Shown here: positions 20,641-26,962 of the stretch, in pieces
Layout of the letters: the number at the start of each line of letters is the position of its first letter
Numbering within the stretch: the stretch's first letter is position 1
Origin: Chloroflexi bacterium UBA4730
GTDB taxonomy: Bacteria > Chloroflexota > Limnocylindria > P2-11E
Reading direction: 5' to 3'
Length of the DNA: 26,962 nt
Assembly (NCBI GenBank): GCA_002404155.1
Contig: DHJC01000073.1
Span: forward strand, 152,810 to 179,771
Translations under genes and position numbers: made by a program
Notes under the pieces: generated by a model
What the model saw: only the letters and a program-made list of their open reading frames with translations
Database searches by the model: none
What the model was told of the DNA's origin: nothing

Positions 20641-22905
20641 CTAGTCGAGGGAGATCGAGCGCAGCCGCAGCGAGTTCGTCACGACCGTCACGCTCGAGAG
20701 GGCCATCGCCGCGGCGGCGAGCACCGGTGAGAGCACCCAGCCGGTGAACGGGTAGAGCACGCCGGCGGCGAGCGGGATGAGCAGCACGTTGTAGAAGAAT
20801 GCCCAGAACAGGTTCTGCCGGATCGCATTGACCGTCGCGCGGGAGAGGCGCAGCGCGCGCGGAACGCCGCGCGGATCGCCGCCGACGAGCACGACGCCCG
20901 CGGATGCGATGGCGACATCGGTGCCGCTGCCGATCGCGACCCCGAGGTCGGCCTGCGCGAGCGCGGGTGCGTCGTTCACGCCGTCGCCGACCATCGCCAC
21001 GCGATGCCCGGCGCGCTGCAAGTCCGCGATGACGTCCGCCTTCTCGGCGGGCTTCACCCCGCCCCGAGCGTCGTCGATGCCGAGCTCTCGCGCGATCGCG
21101 GACGCCGTTCGTTGGGTATCGCCCGACACGAGCAGCGTTCGTACCCCGCGCGTCCGCAACGCGCGGATGGCGTCTCGAGCGGACGCCTTCGGCGTGTCGG
21201 CCACCGCGAAGATCGCACCCGGCTTCCCGTCGATCGTCAGCACGAGCGGCGTCTTGCCCGCATCGGCATGCCTCGCGAGCGGCGCCTCCGGCAGCTCGGC
21301 AAACCCGTGGGCCGTTGCGAGCTCCGCGTTGCCGATCCAGAGCTCGTGGCCCTCGACGGTCGCGTGCACGCCTGCGCCGGGGAACGACTCGAACGCCGCG
21401 GCCTCGGGGATCGCGAGCCCGCGGTCGCGCGCCGCTTCGACCAGCGCGGTGCCGAGGGGATGCTCGGAGCTTCGCTCCGCGCCCGCGGCCAGGCGCAGGA
21501 CCTCGTCCTCGCCGAAATCAGCGCAGGCCAAGAGATCGACCAGCCGCGGGCGACCGGTGGTGAGCGTGCCGGTCTTGTCGAACGCCACCACGTCGACGGC
21601 CCGCGCGCGCTCGAGCGCTTCGGCATCGCGCACGAGGATCCCGCGCGATGCGCCGCGGGCGATACCGACGGTGAGCGCGGTCGGCGTCGCGAGACCTAGC
21701 GCGCACGGGCACGCGATGATCAGGACGGCGATCGCCGCGCGCAGCGCCGGGCCAAACGACGGTGACGGGCCGAGCACGATCCACGCGATGAAGGTCGCCA
21801 GCGCGATCACGAGCACGACCGGCACGAAGACGGAGGCCACGCGATCGACGAGCCGCTGGATCGGCGGTTTCGAGCTCTGGGCCTCCTCGACCAGCCGGAC
21901 GATCGACGCGAGGAGCGTTTCGCGGCCGACCTTCGTCGCGCGGACCCGCAGCGCTCCGGTGCGGTTGAGCGTGCCGCCGGTGACCGCATCGCCCGCGCTC
22001 TTGTCGACCGGAAGCGACTCGCCGGTGACCATCGATTCGTCCACCGCCGACGCGCCCGCGACAACGAGACCGTCGGCGGCGATCGTCTCTCCTGGCCGCA
22101 CGACGATGACGTCGCCGGTCTGTAATGCCCCGATCGGAATGTCCTCCTCGAGACCGCCGGCGCGCCGCACGCGCGCCGTCTTCGCGCCAAGCGCGAGCAG
22201 GGCGCGGATCGCGTCGCCGGTGCGGGCGCGGGCTCGTGCCTCGAGGAAGCGGCCGACGAGGATGAGCGCGACGATCGCCGTCGCGGTCTCGTAATAGAGG
22301 TGCTGGCGCGGCTCGAGACCGGCCCCGACGAACAGACTCGGGAAGAATGTCGCCGCGACCGAGGTGGCGTATGCGGCGGTGGTGCCGACGACGACGAGCG
22401 TGTTCATGTTCGTGGTCCGGTGCCGCGCCGCGCTCCACGCCGCGCGATAGAACGGGGCCGCGGCCCAGAGCTGCACCGGCGTCGCGAACGCGAACATCAG
22501 GTATGGCCGCCAGCTCGCGTCCTCGAGCTGCGGGAGGACGAGATCGCCCATCGAGAGGGCCATCGTTGCCGCCGCGAGGACCGCGGCGACCGTGAGGCGG
22601 CGGCGCAGCTCGGCCACGTACCGCATTCGCAGCGCGCGTTCGGCTTCGGCGTACTCGGCGCGCTCGCGATCGTCCGAGGGGATCGGCAGGGCGCCGTACC
22701 CCGCTCGCTCGACCGCGCGGACCAGACCGGCCAGGTCGGTCGCCGGCGCGAGCGTGACCGTCGCCCGCTCGGTCGCGAGATTCACGTCGGCGGACCCGAC
22801 GCCGCTCACCGATCGCAGCGCGGACTCGACGCTCACGACACATGACGCGCAGGTCATGCCCGTGATCGCGAGATCACGTCTTTCTGTTGGGACCGCCGCG
22901 GTCAT
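20641..22905 (-). CDS. copA: Cu(I)-exporting P1B-type ATPase
   Basis: The 754-residue pump has one N-terminal HMA metal-binding domain (GMTCASC, 16-22), eight predicted helices and the transmembrane ion site CPC (Cys399-Cys401, ACPCALGLATP). TGES lies in the actuator domain, the phosphorylated Asp443 in DKTGT, SEHPLG is the HP motif, and GDGVNDAPAL the hinge. The final helix reads MALSSVTVVTNSLRL, the MxxSS pattern of copper-specific P1B-1 pumps. It moves Cu(I) out of the cytosol, protecting the cell and possibly feeding the periplasmic copper proteins coded nearby. ATG 22905 follows the copZ stop by one base. Confidence 0.95.
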   Translation of the reverse strand: MTAAVPTERRDLAITGMTCASCVVSVESALRSVSGVGSADVNLATERATVTLAPATDLAGLVRAVERAGYGALPIPSDDRERAEYAEAERALRMRYVAELRRRLTVAAVLAAATMALSMGDLVLPQLEDASWRPYLMFAFATPVQLWAAAPFYRAAWSAARHRTTNMNTLVVVGTTAAYATSVAATFFPSLFVGAGLEPRQHLYYETATAIVALILVGRFLEARARARTGDAIRALLALGAKTARVRRAGGLEEDIPIGALQTGDVIVVRPGETIAADGLVVAGASAVDESMVTGESLPVDKSAGDAVTGGTLNRTGALRVRATKVGRETLLASIVRLVEEAQSSKPPIQRLVDRVASVFVPVVLVIALATFIAWIVLGPSPSFGPALRAAIAVLIIACPCALGLATPTALTVGIARGASRGILVRDAEALERARAVDVVAFDKTGTLTTGRPRLVDLLACADFGEDEVLRLAAGAERSSEHPLGTALVEAARDRGLAIPEAAAFESFPGAGVHATVEGHELWIGNAELATAHGFAELPEAPLARHADAGKTPLVLTIDGKPGAIFAVADTPKASARDAIRALRTRGVRTLLVSGDTQRTASAIARELGIDDARGGVKPAEKADVIADLQRAGHRVAMVGDGVNDAPALAQADLGVAIGSGTDVAIASAGVVLVGGDPRGVPRALRLSRATVNAIRQNLFWAFFYNVLLIPLAAGVLYPFTGWVLSPVLAAAAMALSSVTVVTNSLRLRSISLD

Positions 22906-22906
22906 C

Positions 22907-23116
22907 TCAGGCCGGCGGGTAGCCGGCCGCCGTCAGGACCTTCCGTACGAGCCGGTCGTCCGCGGAGCCGCGGATGCGCACGGTCTTCGCGCCGAGATCG
23001 ACGGTCGCCGACTCGACGCCCTCGACCGGCTCGAGCGCCTCCTCGATCGTCCCGGCGCAGCCGTCGCAGTGGATCGCCGGCACGGCGTAGGTCCGCTCGG
23101 CGTTCGCATCGGTCAT
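22907..23116 (-). CDS. copZ: Copper chaperone (single HMA domain)
   Basis: This 69-residue ferredoxin-like HMA protein has AIHCDGCAGTIEEAL with Cys17 and Cys20, which hold one Cu(I). It is expected to hand copper to the HMA domain of CopA, whose gene follows one base downstream. His before the first Cys replaces the usual Met/Thr of MxCxxC. ATG 23116 has AGGAG 7-8 bases upstream. It is the first gene of the unit behind a CsoR-like operator. Confidence 0.9.
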   Translation of the reverse strand: MTDANAERTYAVPAIHCDGCAGTIEEALEPVEGVESATVDLGAKTVRIRGSADDRLVRKVLTAAGYPPA

Positions 23117-23135
23117 TCGCTCACTCCTGTTGCGC

Positions 23136-23160
23136 TACCCCTCCCCGGTGGGGGTGGGTA
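23136..23160. promoter_or_regulatory. CsoR-like copper operator upstream of copZ
   Basis: A near-palindrome of 25 bp starts TACCCCTCCCC and ends GGGGGTGGGTA. It resembles the G/C-tract operators of CsoR-family repressors (in M. tuberculosis, CCCACCCC and GGGGTGGG arms flanked by GTA/TAC, from memory). It lies 20 bases before the copZ start, where repressor would block transcription until Cu(I) binds. No csoR gene is in the window. Confidence 0.6.
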
Positions 23161-23165
23161 CGTCC

Positions 23166-23405
23166 TTAGAGTACCGCGCGACAGCTTGGGCAGCGCCCCG
23201 CGCGCTCGGACCCCGAGGCGCCGCAACGGCGACACATGAGCACGCCGGTCGCGTCGGTGGGGCGCACGTTGCGGATCTCGGATTCGAACGTCGACTCCCA
23301 GCGACGGCGCATCCGCAACTCGCTCGCGCTGCGGCCTCCGCCCGACAGGAGACTGAACCCGGCGATGAGGAGGACGAGGATGATGATCCCGACGATCTCG
23401 TTCAC
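23166..23405 (-). CDS. Small membrane-anchored zinc-ribbon protein
   Basis: This 79-residue protein starts VNEIVGIIILVLLIAGFSLLSGG, one membrane segment, followed by an Arg-rich linker. It ends in a four-cysteine ribbon, MCRRCGASGSERAGRCPSC (CxxC ... CxxC). The function is unknown; such ribbons often mediate protein contacts. GTG 23405 overlaps the RDD gene stop as GTGA, so the two are coupled. Confidence 0.75.
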   Translation of the reverse strand: MNEIVGIIILVLLIAGFSLLSGGGRSASELRMRRRWESTFESEIRNVRPTDATGVLMCRRCGASGSERAGRCPSCRAVL

Positions 23406-24148
23406 GATCGCCGCTCCCCCGCCTCGCGCAGCGTCGCGGCGACCGCACGGAGGAACGCGACGTCGTCCGACGCATCGATGCCGGTGATGTGTGGCCGGAT
23501 GCGCACCGCGATCTCCGTCGCGAGGTGCGCCCGGTCGCGCGCCGAGAGCGTGCCTTCGCGCGCGACGAACTCGCGCACGATCCGCTGCGCCTCGCCGGAC
23601 AGACCACGCACGCCCGCGGCCGGCACGGGCGCGCCCGAGCGCGTCACGGTGCGGAGCGACAGCCAATCGAGCTGCGGCTTCGGCGCGCGCACGACGAAGG
23701 TGCCCGCAGCAAGGTCACCGAGCCGCTGCGACCGCGAGGTGAAGACGATCGAGAGCAGTCCGAGCCCGTAGAACGACGGGAGGAAGTCCACGATCCGCAC
23801 GAGGTTGCGGACGAACACGGCGACGAATCCCGCGGGCGAGCCGTCCTCGTTGATGACGCGCAGCCCGTACGCGCGCTTCCCGATGGTCTGTCCGTTCCAG
23901 AGCCACTCGAGGAGGATGAAGTAGCTCCAGCCGAGCACGAAGAGCAGGAGCCGGATCACGCCGCCGAGGGCCGCGTCGCCCGGAGCGCCGATCTGCCCGT
24001 ACCCGATCTCGAGCCCGGCCGTGATGAGGAGCGCGACCAGAAAATCGACGACCGCCGCGAAGCCGCGGTTGCCGACGCCGGCGAGCGTGTACCGCAGCAC
24101 CACGTGATCAGGGGTCTCGACCTCGAGCCGGCCGACCCGGATCGCCAC
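23402..24148 (-). CDS. RDD-family membrane protein
   Basis: The 248-residue protein carries an RDD domain at about 20-150. The first helix has NRGFAAVVDFLVALLITAG, and FILLEWLWNGQTIGKRAYGLRV and FVRNLVRIVDFLP carry the conserved Arg and Asp residues. SQRLGDLAAGTFVV closes the domain. The C-terminal 90 residues are soluble and helical. Function is not established. RDD genes accompany MoxR, DUF58 and SpoIIM-type genes in many high-GC Gram-positives, as here. GTG 24148 lies 6 bases after a -10-like TACCAT, so the gene is probably leaderless. Confidence 0.85.
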   Translation of the reverse strand: MAIRVGRLEVETPDHVVLRYTLAGVGNRGFAAVVDFLVALLITAGLEIGYGQIGAPGDAALGGVIRLLLFVLGWSYFILLEWLWNGQTIGKRAYGLRVINEDGSPAGFVAVFVRNLVRIVDFLPSFYGLGLLSIVFTSRSQRLGDLAAGTFVVRAPKPQLDWLSLRTVTRSGAPVPAAGVRGLSGEAQRIVREFVAREGTLSARDRAHLATEIAVRIRPHITGIDASDDVAFLRAVAATLREAGERRS

Positions 24149-24154
24149 GTCAGC

Positions 24155-24164
24155 ATGGTACGGT
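24155..24164. promoter_or_regulatory. Overlapping divergent -10-like boxes of RDD and SpoIIM genes
   Basis: TACCAT on the minus strand (24160-24155) ends 6 bases before GTG 24148. TACGGT on the plus strand (24159-24164) ends 6 bases before ATG 24171. The intergenic gap is only 22 bp, leaving no room for leaders. Confidence 0.4.
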
Positions 24165-24170
24165 CGCGCG

Positions 24171-25145
24171 ATGCGCGCGGTTCAATCCATCGACCGCTTC
24201 GTCGAGGATCGCCGCGCGCGCTGGGCACGGCTCGGCGCGCTCGTCGAGCGGGCCCGCGGACGGGTCGCCCGGCTGTCGGCGAAGGAGGTCCTCGAGCTCG
24301 GCGCCCTCTATCGCAGCGCGACGAGCGACCTTGCGGTCGCGCGACGCGACTTCCCGCGGGACACCGTCGCCGAGCGATTGAACGACCTCGTCGCGGCGGC
24401 CCACGCCCTCGTGTACAGCGAGGCGCCCGCGAGCGGCCGGGGGCTGCGCCGTTTCGTCACCCGCGAGCTGCCGGCGGCGGCGCGCGGGGCCATGCCGTTC
24501 ACCCTCGTCGCGTTCGCGCTCGTCCTGCTCCCGGCGATCGTCACGTTCGCCGCCGGGATCATCCAGCCCGATGTCGCATCCTCAGCGCTGAGCGAGGACG
24601 CGCGCCGCTCGCTCATCGAGCGGACGCCCGGTACGGAGATCCCCGAGGCCCTGCGGGCCAGCGTCGGCCCGCTCATCATCGTCAACAACATCACGGTCTC
24701 GATCGCGGCCTTCGCCGGCGGCATGACCGCCGGCCTCTACACCGTCTTCATCCTCGTGCTGAACGGCAACGAGCTCGGCACGCTGTTCGCGATCGTGGAG
24801 CAGGCCGGTGTCGCACGCTCGCTGGTCATCTTCATCCTCGCCCACGGGTTCCTCGAGCTGTCCGCGATCTTCCTGTCCGGCGGGGCCGGACTGCGGCTCG
24901 CATGGGCGATCCTGCATCCCGGCGAGCGCACCCGCCGCGACGCATTGCGCATCGCGGGCGCCCAGGCGACGCGGGTGATGCTGCTCGTCGCGGCCACGCT
25001 GGTCTGCGCCGGCTTGATCGAGGGGTTCGTGTCCCCGAGCACGCTCGCGCCGGCCGGCAAGCTCGCGATCGGCGTCCTCACCGGCCTCGCGCTCTGGAGC
25101 TACATCCTGCTTCCCTATAACCAGCGCTTCTTCAGCTCGAGGTAG
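24171..25145 (+). CDS. SpoIIM/DUF95-family membrane protein
   Basis: The 324-residue protein has a helical cytosolic N-terminus (to about 100; LELGALYRSATSDLAVARRDFP is characteristic) and about six membrane helices. INNITVSIAAFAGGMTAGLYTVF-like and FILAHGFLELSAIFLSGGAG motifs are those of the SpoIIM family. In sporulating Firmicutes SpoIIM acts in engulfment, but family members in non-sporulators sit with MoxR/DUF58 genes and have no known role. Its last 31 bases overlap the end of the convergent DUF58 gene. Confidence 0.88.
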   Translation: MRAVQSIDRFVEDRRARWARLGALVERARGRVARLSAKEVLELGALYRSATSDLAVARRDFPRDTVAERLNDLVAAAHALVYSEAPASGRGLRRFVTRELPAAARGAMPFTLVAFALVLLPAIVTFAAGIIQPDVASSALSEDARRSLIERTPGTEIPEALRASVGPLIIVNNITVSIAAFAGGMTAGLYTVFILVLNGNELGTLFAIVEQAGVARSLVIFILAHGFLELSAIFLSGGAGLRLAWAILHPGERTRRDALRIAGAQATRVMLLVAATLVCAGLIEGFVSPSTLAPAGKLAIGVLTGLALWSYILLPYNQRFFSSR

Positions 25146-26446
25146 CGCTGGATCGCGGCCACGGTCAGGCGCTCCGCGGGGACATCGACCACGTGCACGC
25201 CGCGCTCGCGCAGGAGCGCGATCGCTCGGGCCCGCGCGTCGCGAACCTCCTCGGCGGCCACGCGCTCGTACAGCTCGGTCGTCGAGCGCGGGGTGCGCGA
25301 CGCGATCTCGGCGAGCTGCGGATCGGCGAGCAGGCAGCAGAGCACGAGGTTGTTGCCGGCCAGGCGGTTCACTGCGGCGACGAGCGAGCGGGACGCTTCG
25401 ACGTCCACGAGATCGGTGAACAGCACGACGAGCGCGCGGCGCGAGGTCCGCGAGCGGAGGAATTCGAAAGCCCCGCGGTAGTCCGGCTCGGTCGTCGTGA
25501 CCTCGAGCCGCCGGAGCTCCTCGGTGATCCGCAGGAACTGCCTGCGGCCGCGCCGCGGGAGCAGGTAGCTACGCACGTCGTCGGCGAATCCGAGCAGGCC
25601 GACCTCGTCGCCCTTCGCTGTCGCGACGTACGACAGCATGAGCGCGGTGTTGACGGCGTGGTCGAGCTTCGTGAGCTCGCCGAGGGTGCTCGCCATCATC
25701 CGACCCGCGTCGAGGAGGAGGAGCATCCGCTGCTGGCGCTCGGTCTCGTACTCCACGCTGATCGGCCGCCCGCGCCGCGCGGTCGCGGACCACGAGATCG
25801 ACCGCGGATCGTCGTCGGGACCGTACTCGCGCAGCCGCTCGAACACGCTGCCGGCGCCCGGCAGTCGCGCGCGCCGCTGCCCGGCGTCGTACGCGAGCCC
25901 GCGCCGCAGGCTCACCTCGTAGCGGCGAATCTCCCGAAGATCCGGGTACACGTGCGCCGGGGCATCCGCGGCGATCTCGCTCTGCCGCTCGACCAGATCG
26001 AGCGGCCCGCGCTGCCGGGTGTGGAGCGCGCCGAACCGGAACGAGCCGCGATATCTCGGCCGCGCGACGTACTCCACGGTCTCGGACCCGGCCGGCGCGA
26101 GCACGGCGGTGCTCACCCGCGGCGCGACGGCGAACGAGACCGGCACCTCGTCCCTCACGCGCAGCCGCAGCGGCCGTGCGGTCGGATTGCGGAGGGTGAG
26201 ACCGATGCGGTTCGGTGCGCCGATGATGAGCTGCGGCTCGGCGATGCGAGCGACCTCCGCATTCGCCAGTGCGGGCGCGAGTCGGTAGTCCGCGATCGCC
26301 AACCCGACGGCCGCGACGAACAGGACGGCCGCGAGACCGACGAAGACCGGCGACAGCGTGCCAAGCGCGAGGAGCGCGGCCGCGCCGAGCCCGAGGGCGA
26401 GGAGCCGCGGCCGCGGGACGACGCCCGGCAGCCGCGCGCGCTTCAT
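25115..26446 (-). CDS. DUF58 domain protein
   Basis: The 443-residue protein has two hydrophobic segments at about 13-50 (LLALGLGAAALLALGTLSPV and FVGLAAVLFVAAVGLAI) and a beta-rich region. The DUF58 core follows with FERLREYGPDDDPRSISWSATAR, then a von Willebrand A-like fold (MLLLLDAGRMM, ALVVLFTDLVD). DUF58 proteins partner MoxR ATPases, and this gene overlaps the moxR stop (ATGA). The pair is thought to mature or assemble other proteins; the target here is not shown. The 3' end overlaps the SpoIIM gene on the other strand. Confidence 0.9.
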   Translation of the reverse strand: MKRARLPGVVPRPRLLALGLGAAALLALGTLSPVFVGLAAVLFVAAVGLAIADYRLAPALANAEVARIAEPQLIIGAPNRIGLTLRNPTARPLRLRVRDEVPVSFAVAPRVSTAVLAPAGSETVEYVARPRYRGSFRFGALHTRQRGPLDLVERQSEIAADAPAHVYPDLREIRRYEVSLRRGLAYDAGQRRARLPGAGSVFERLREYGPDDDPRSISWSATARRGRPISVEYETERQQRMLLLLDAGRMMASTLGELTKLDHAVNTALMLSYVATAKGDEVGLLGFADDVRSYLLPRRGRRQFLRITEELRRLEVTTTEPDYRGAFEFLRSRTSRRALVVLFTDLVDVEASRSLVAAVNRLAGNNLVLCCLLADPQLAEIASRTPRSTTELYERVAAEEVRDARARAIALLRERGVHVVDVPAERLTVAAIQRYLELKKRWL

Positions 26447-26962
26447 CGCGGTACGTCGAGCCGGGACAGCGCGCGGCGGAGGACGGCGTCGGCGTCGAGG
26501 CCTTCGATCTCCGCCTCGGCCTTGAGGACGACGCGGTGCCGCAGCGTCGGCGGCACGAGCGACTTCACGTCGTCGGGGGTGACGAAATCGCGGCCGTCGA
26601 GCGCGGCAGTCGCTTTCGCCGCGCGAAGCAGGTGGACGCCCGCGCGCGGACTCGCGCCGAGGAGGAGGTCGGGGGACTTCCGCGTCTCGGCGACGATCCG
26701 CACGACGTAGTCGACGACCGAGTCTTCGACGGTGACCCGATCGACCTCCGCGCGCGCGTCCGAAAGCGCCGCCGCCGGCAGCGGCGTGAGACCGCGGACC
26801 TCGGCGAGAGGCTGGCCCTTGTCGTGCGCGCGAAGGATCGCATGCTCCTCAGCACCCTCCGGGTACCGCATGACGGCCTTGAACAGGAAGCGGTCGAGCT
26901 CGGCCTCCGGGAGCGGGTAGGTGCCCTCGTACTCGACGGGGTTCTGCGTCGCGAGCACGAGG
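26443..26962 (-). CDS. MoxR-family AAA+ ATPase (partial, N-terminus outside window)
   Basis: The C-terminal 172 or so residues of a MoxR ATPase are present. LATQNPVEYEGTYPLPEAELDRF contains the sensor-1 Asn and arginine-finger region. GASPRAGVHLLRAAKA is the sensor-2 segment, and PDDVKSLVPPTLRHRVVL closes the lid domain. Walker A and B lie beyond the right edge. The TGA overlaps the DUF58 start. MoxR enzymes act as chaperone-like ATPases for metal-centre insertion or envelope-protein assembly. Confidence 0.92.
   Translation of the reverse strand, partial: LVLATQNPVEYEGTYPLPEAELDRFLFKAVMRYPEGAEEHAILRAHDKGQPLAEVRGLTPLPAAALSDARAEVDRVTVEDSVVDYVVRIVAETRKSPDLLLGASPRAGVHLLRAAKATAALDGRDFVTPDDVKSLVPPTLRHRVVLKAEAEIEGLDADAVLRRALSRLDVPR

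Noticed and set aside
1..26962. CRISPR arrays, insertion sequences, transposases, integrases and phage genes
   Set aside because: No spaced direct repeats of CRISPR type, no terminal inverted repeats with a transposase, and no recombinase or phage structural gene were found.

Overview
The window is GC-rich (near 70% by eye), densely coded DNA with many GTG starts. Gene content resembles deep-branching, high-GC Gram-positive-like bacteria: a caa3-type oxidase with a coxB-cytochrome c fusion, a ctaA-ctaB fusion, an actinobacterial-style CysM/CysO/Mec cysteine pathway, an MshC-like ligase and a MoxR/DUF58/SpoIIM/RDD cluster. A Chloroflexota lineage of the Limnocylindria/Dormibacteria kind, or an actinobacterial relative, is my inference; no marker gene settles it.

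Layout. (1) 1-4000: a gene-poor left edge, tRNA-Glu (minus), tryptophanase, a convergent MshC/CysS-type cysteine ligase, and a divergent M42-type metallopeptidase. (2) 4000-5398: a promoter with a perfect TTGACA drives about 280 nt of strongly folded non-coding RNA that ends in a terminator-like hairpin directly at the start of a membrane protein gene. (3) 8273-5395 (minus): an operon of an XRE-TPR regulator, cysM, cysO and a JAMM protease (mec), which is protein-bound-sulfur cysteine synthesis. Just upstream on the same strand lies an unlisted 38-residue secreted or lipid-anchored peptide gene with a strong ribosome-binding site (8449-8565). Receptor plus peptide resembles RRNPP-type signalling. 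(4) 10413-8655 (minus): winged helix, BlaI repressor and M56 protease genes in a fully overlapping operon behind a TACTAC/GTAGTA operator, preceded by an EamA transporter. (5) 11390-18510: the aa3/caa3 oxidase set in four transcription units (sco1; coxD-coxC; coxB; coxA-ctaAB-ctaG-cupredoxin). (6) 18557-20194: an ABC-F ATPase, then about 450 bp of decayed DNA. (7) 23116-20641 (minus): copZ-copA behind a CsoR-like operator. With sco1, the CuA and CuB subunits and the cupredoxin, copper handling is the theme of the right-hand half. (8) 23166-26962: zinc-ribbon, RDD, SpoIIM, DUF58 and MoxR genes; the MoxR gene runs off the window.

Two genome-style signals recur. At seven first genes a -10-like hexamer ends exactly 6 nt before the GTG/ATG, predicting leaderless mRNAs; two divergent pairs have overlapping -10 boxes. 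Three of the six convergent gene pairs share their stop codons in a CTAG. The most interesting candidates are the peptide/XRE-TPR pair beside the CysM operon and the structured RNA at about 4030-4303.
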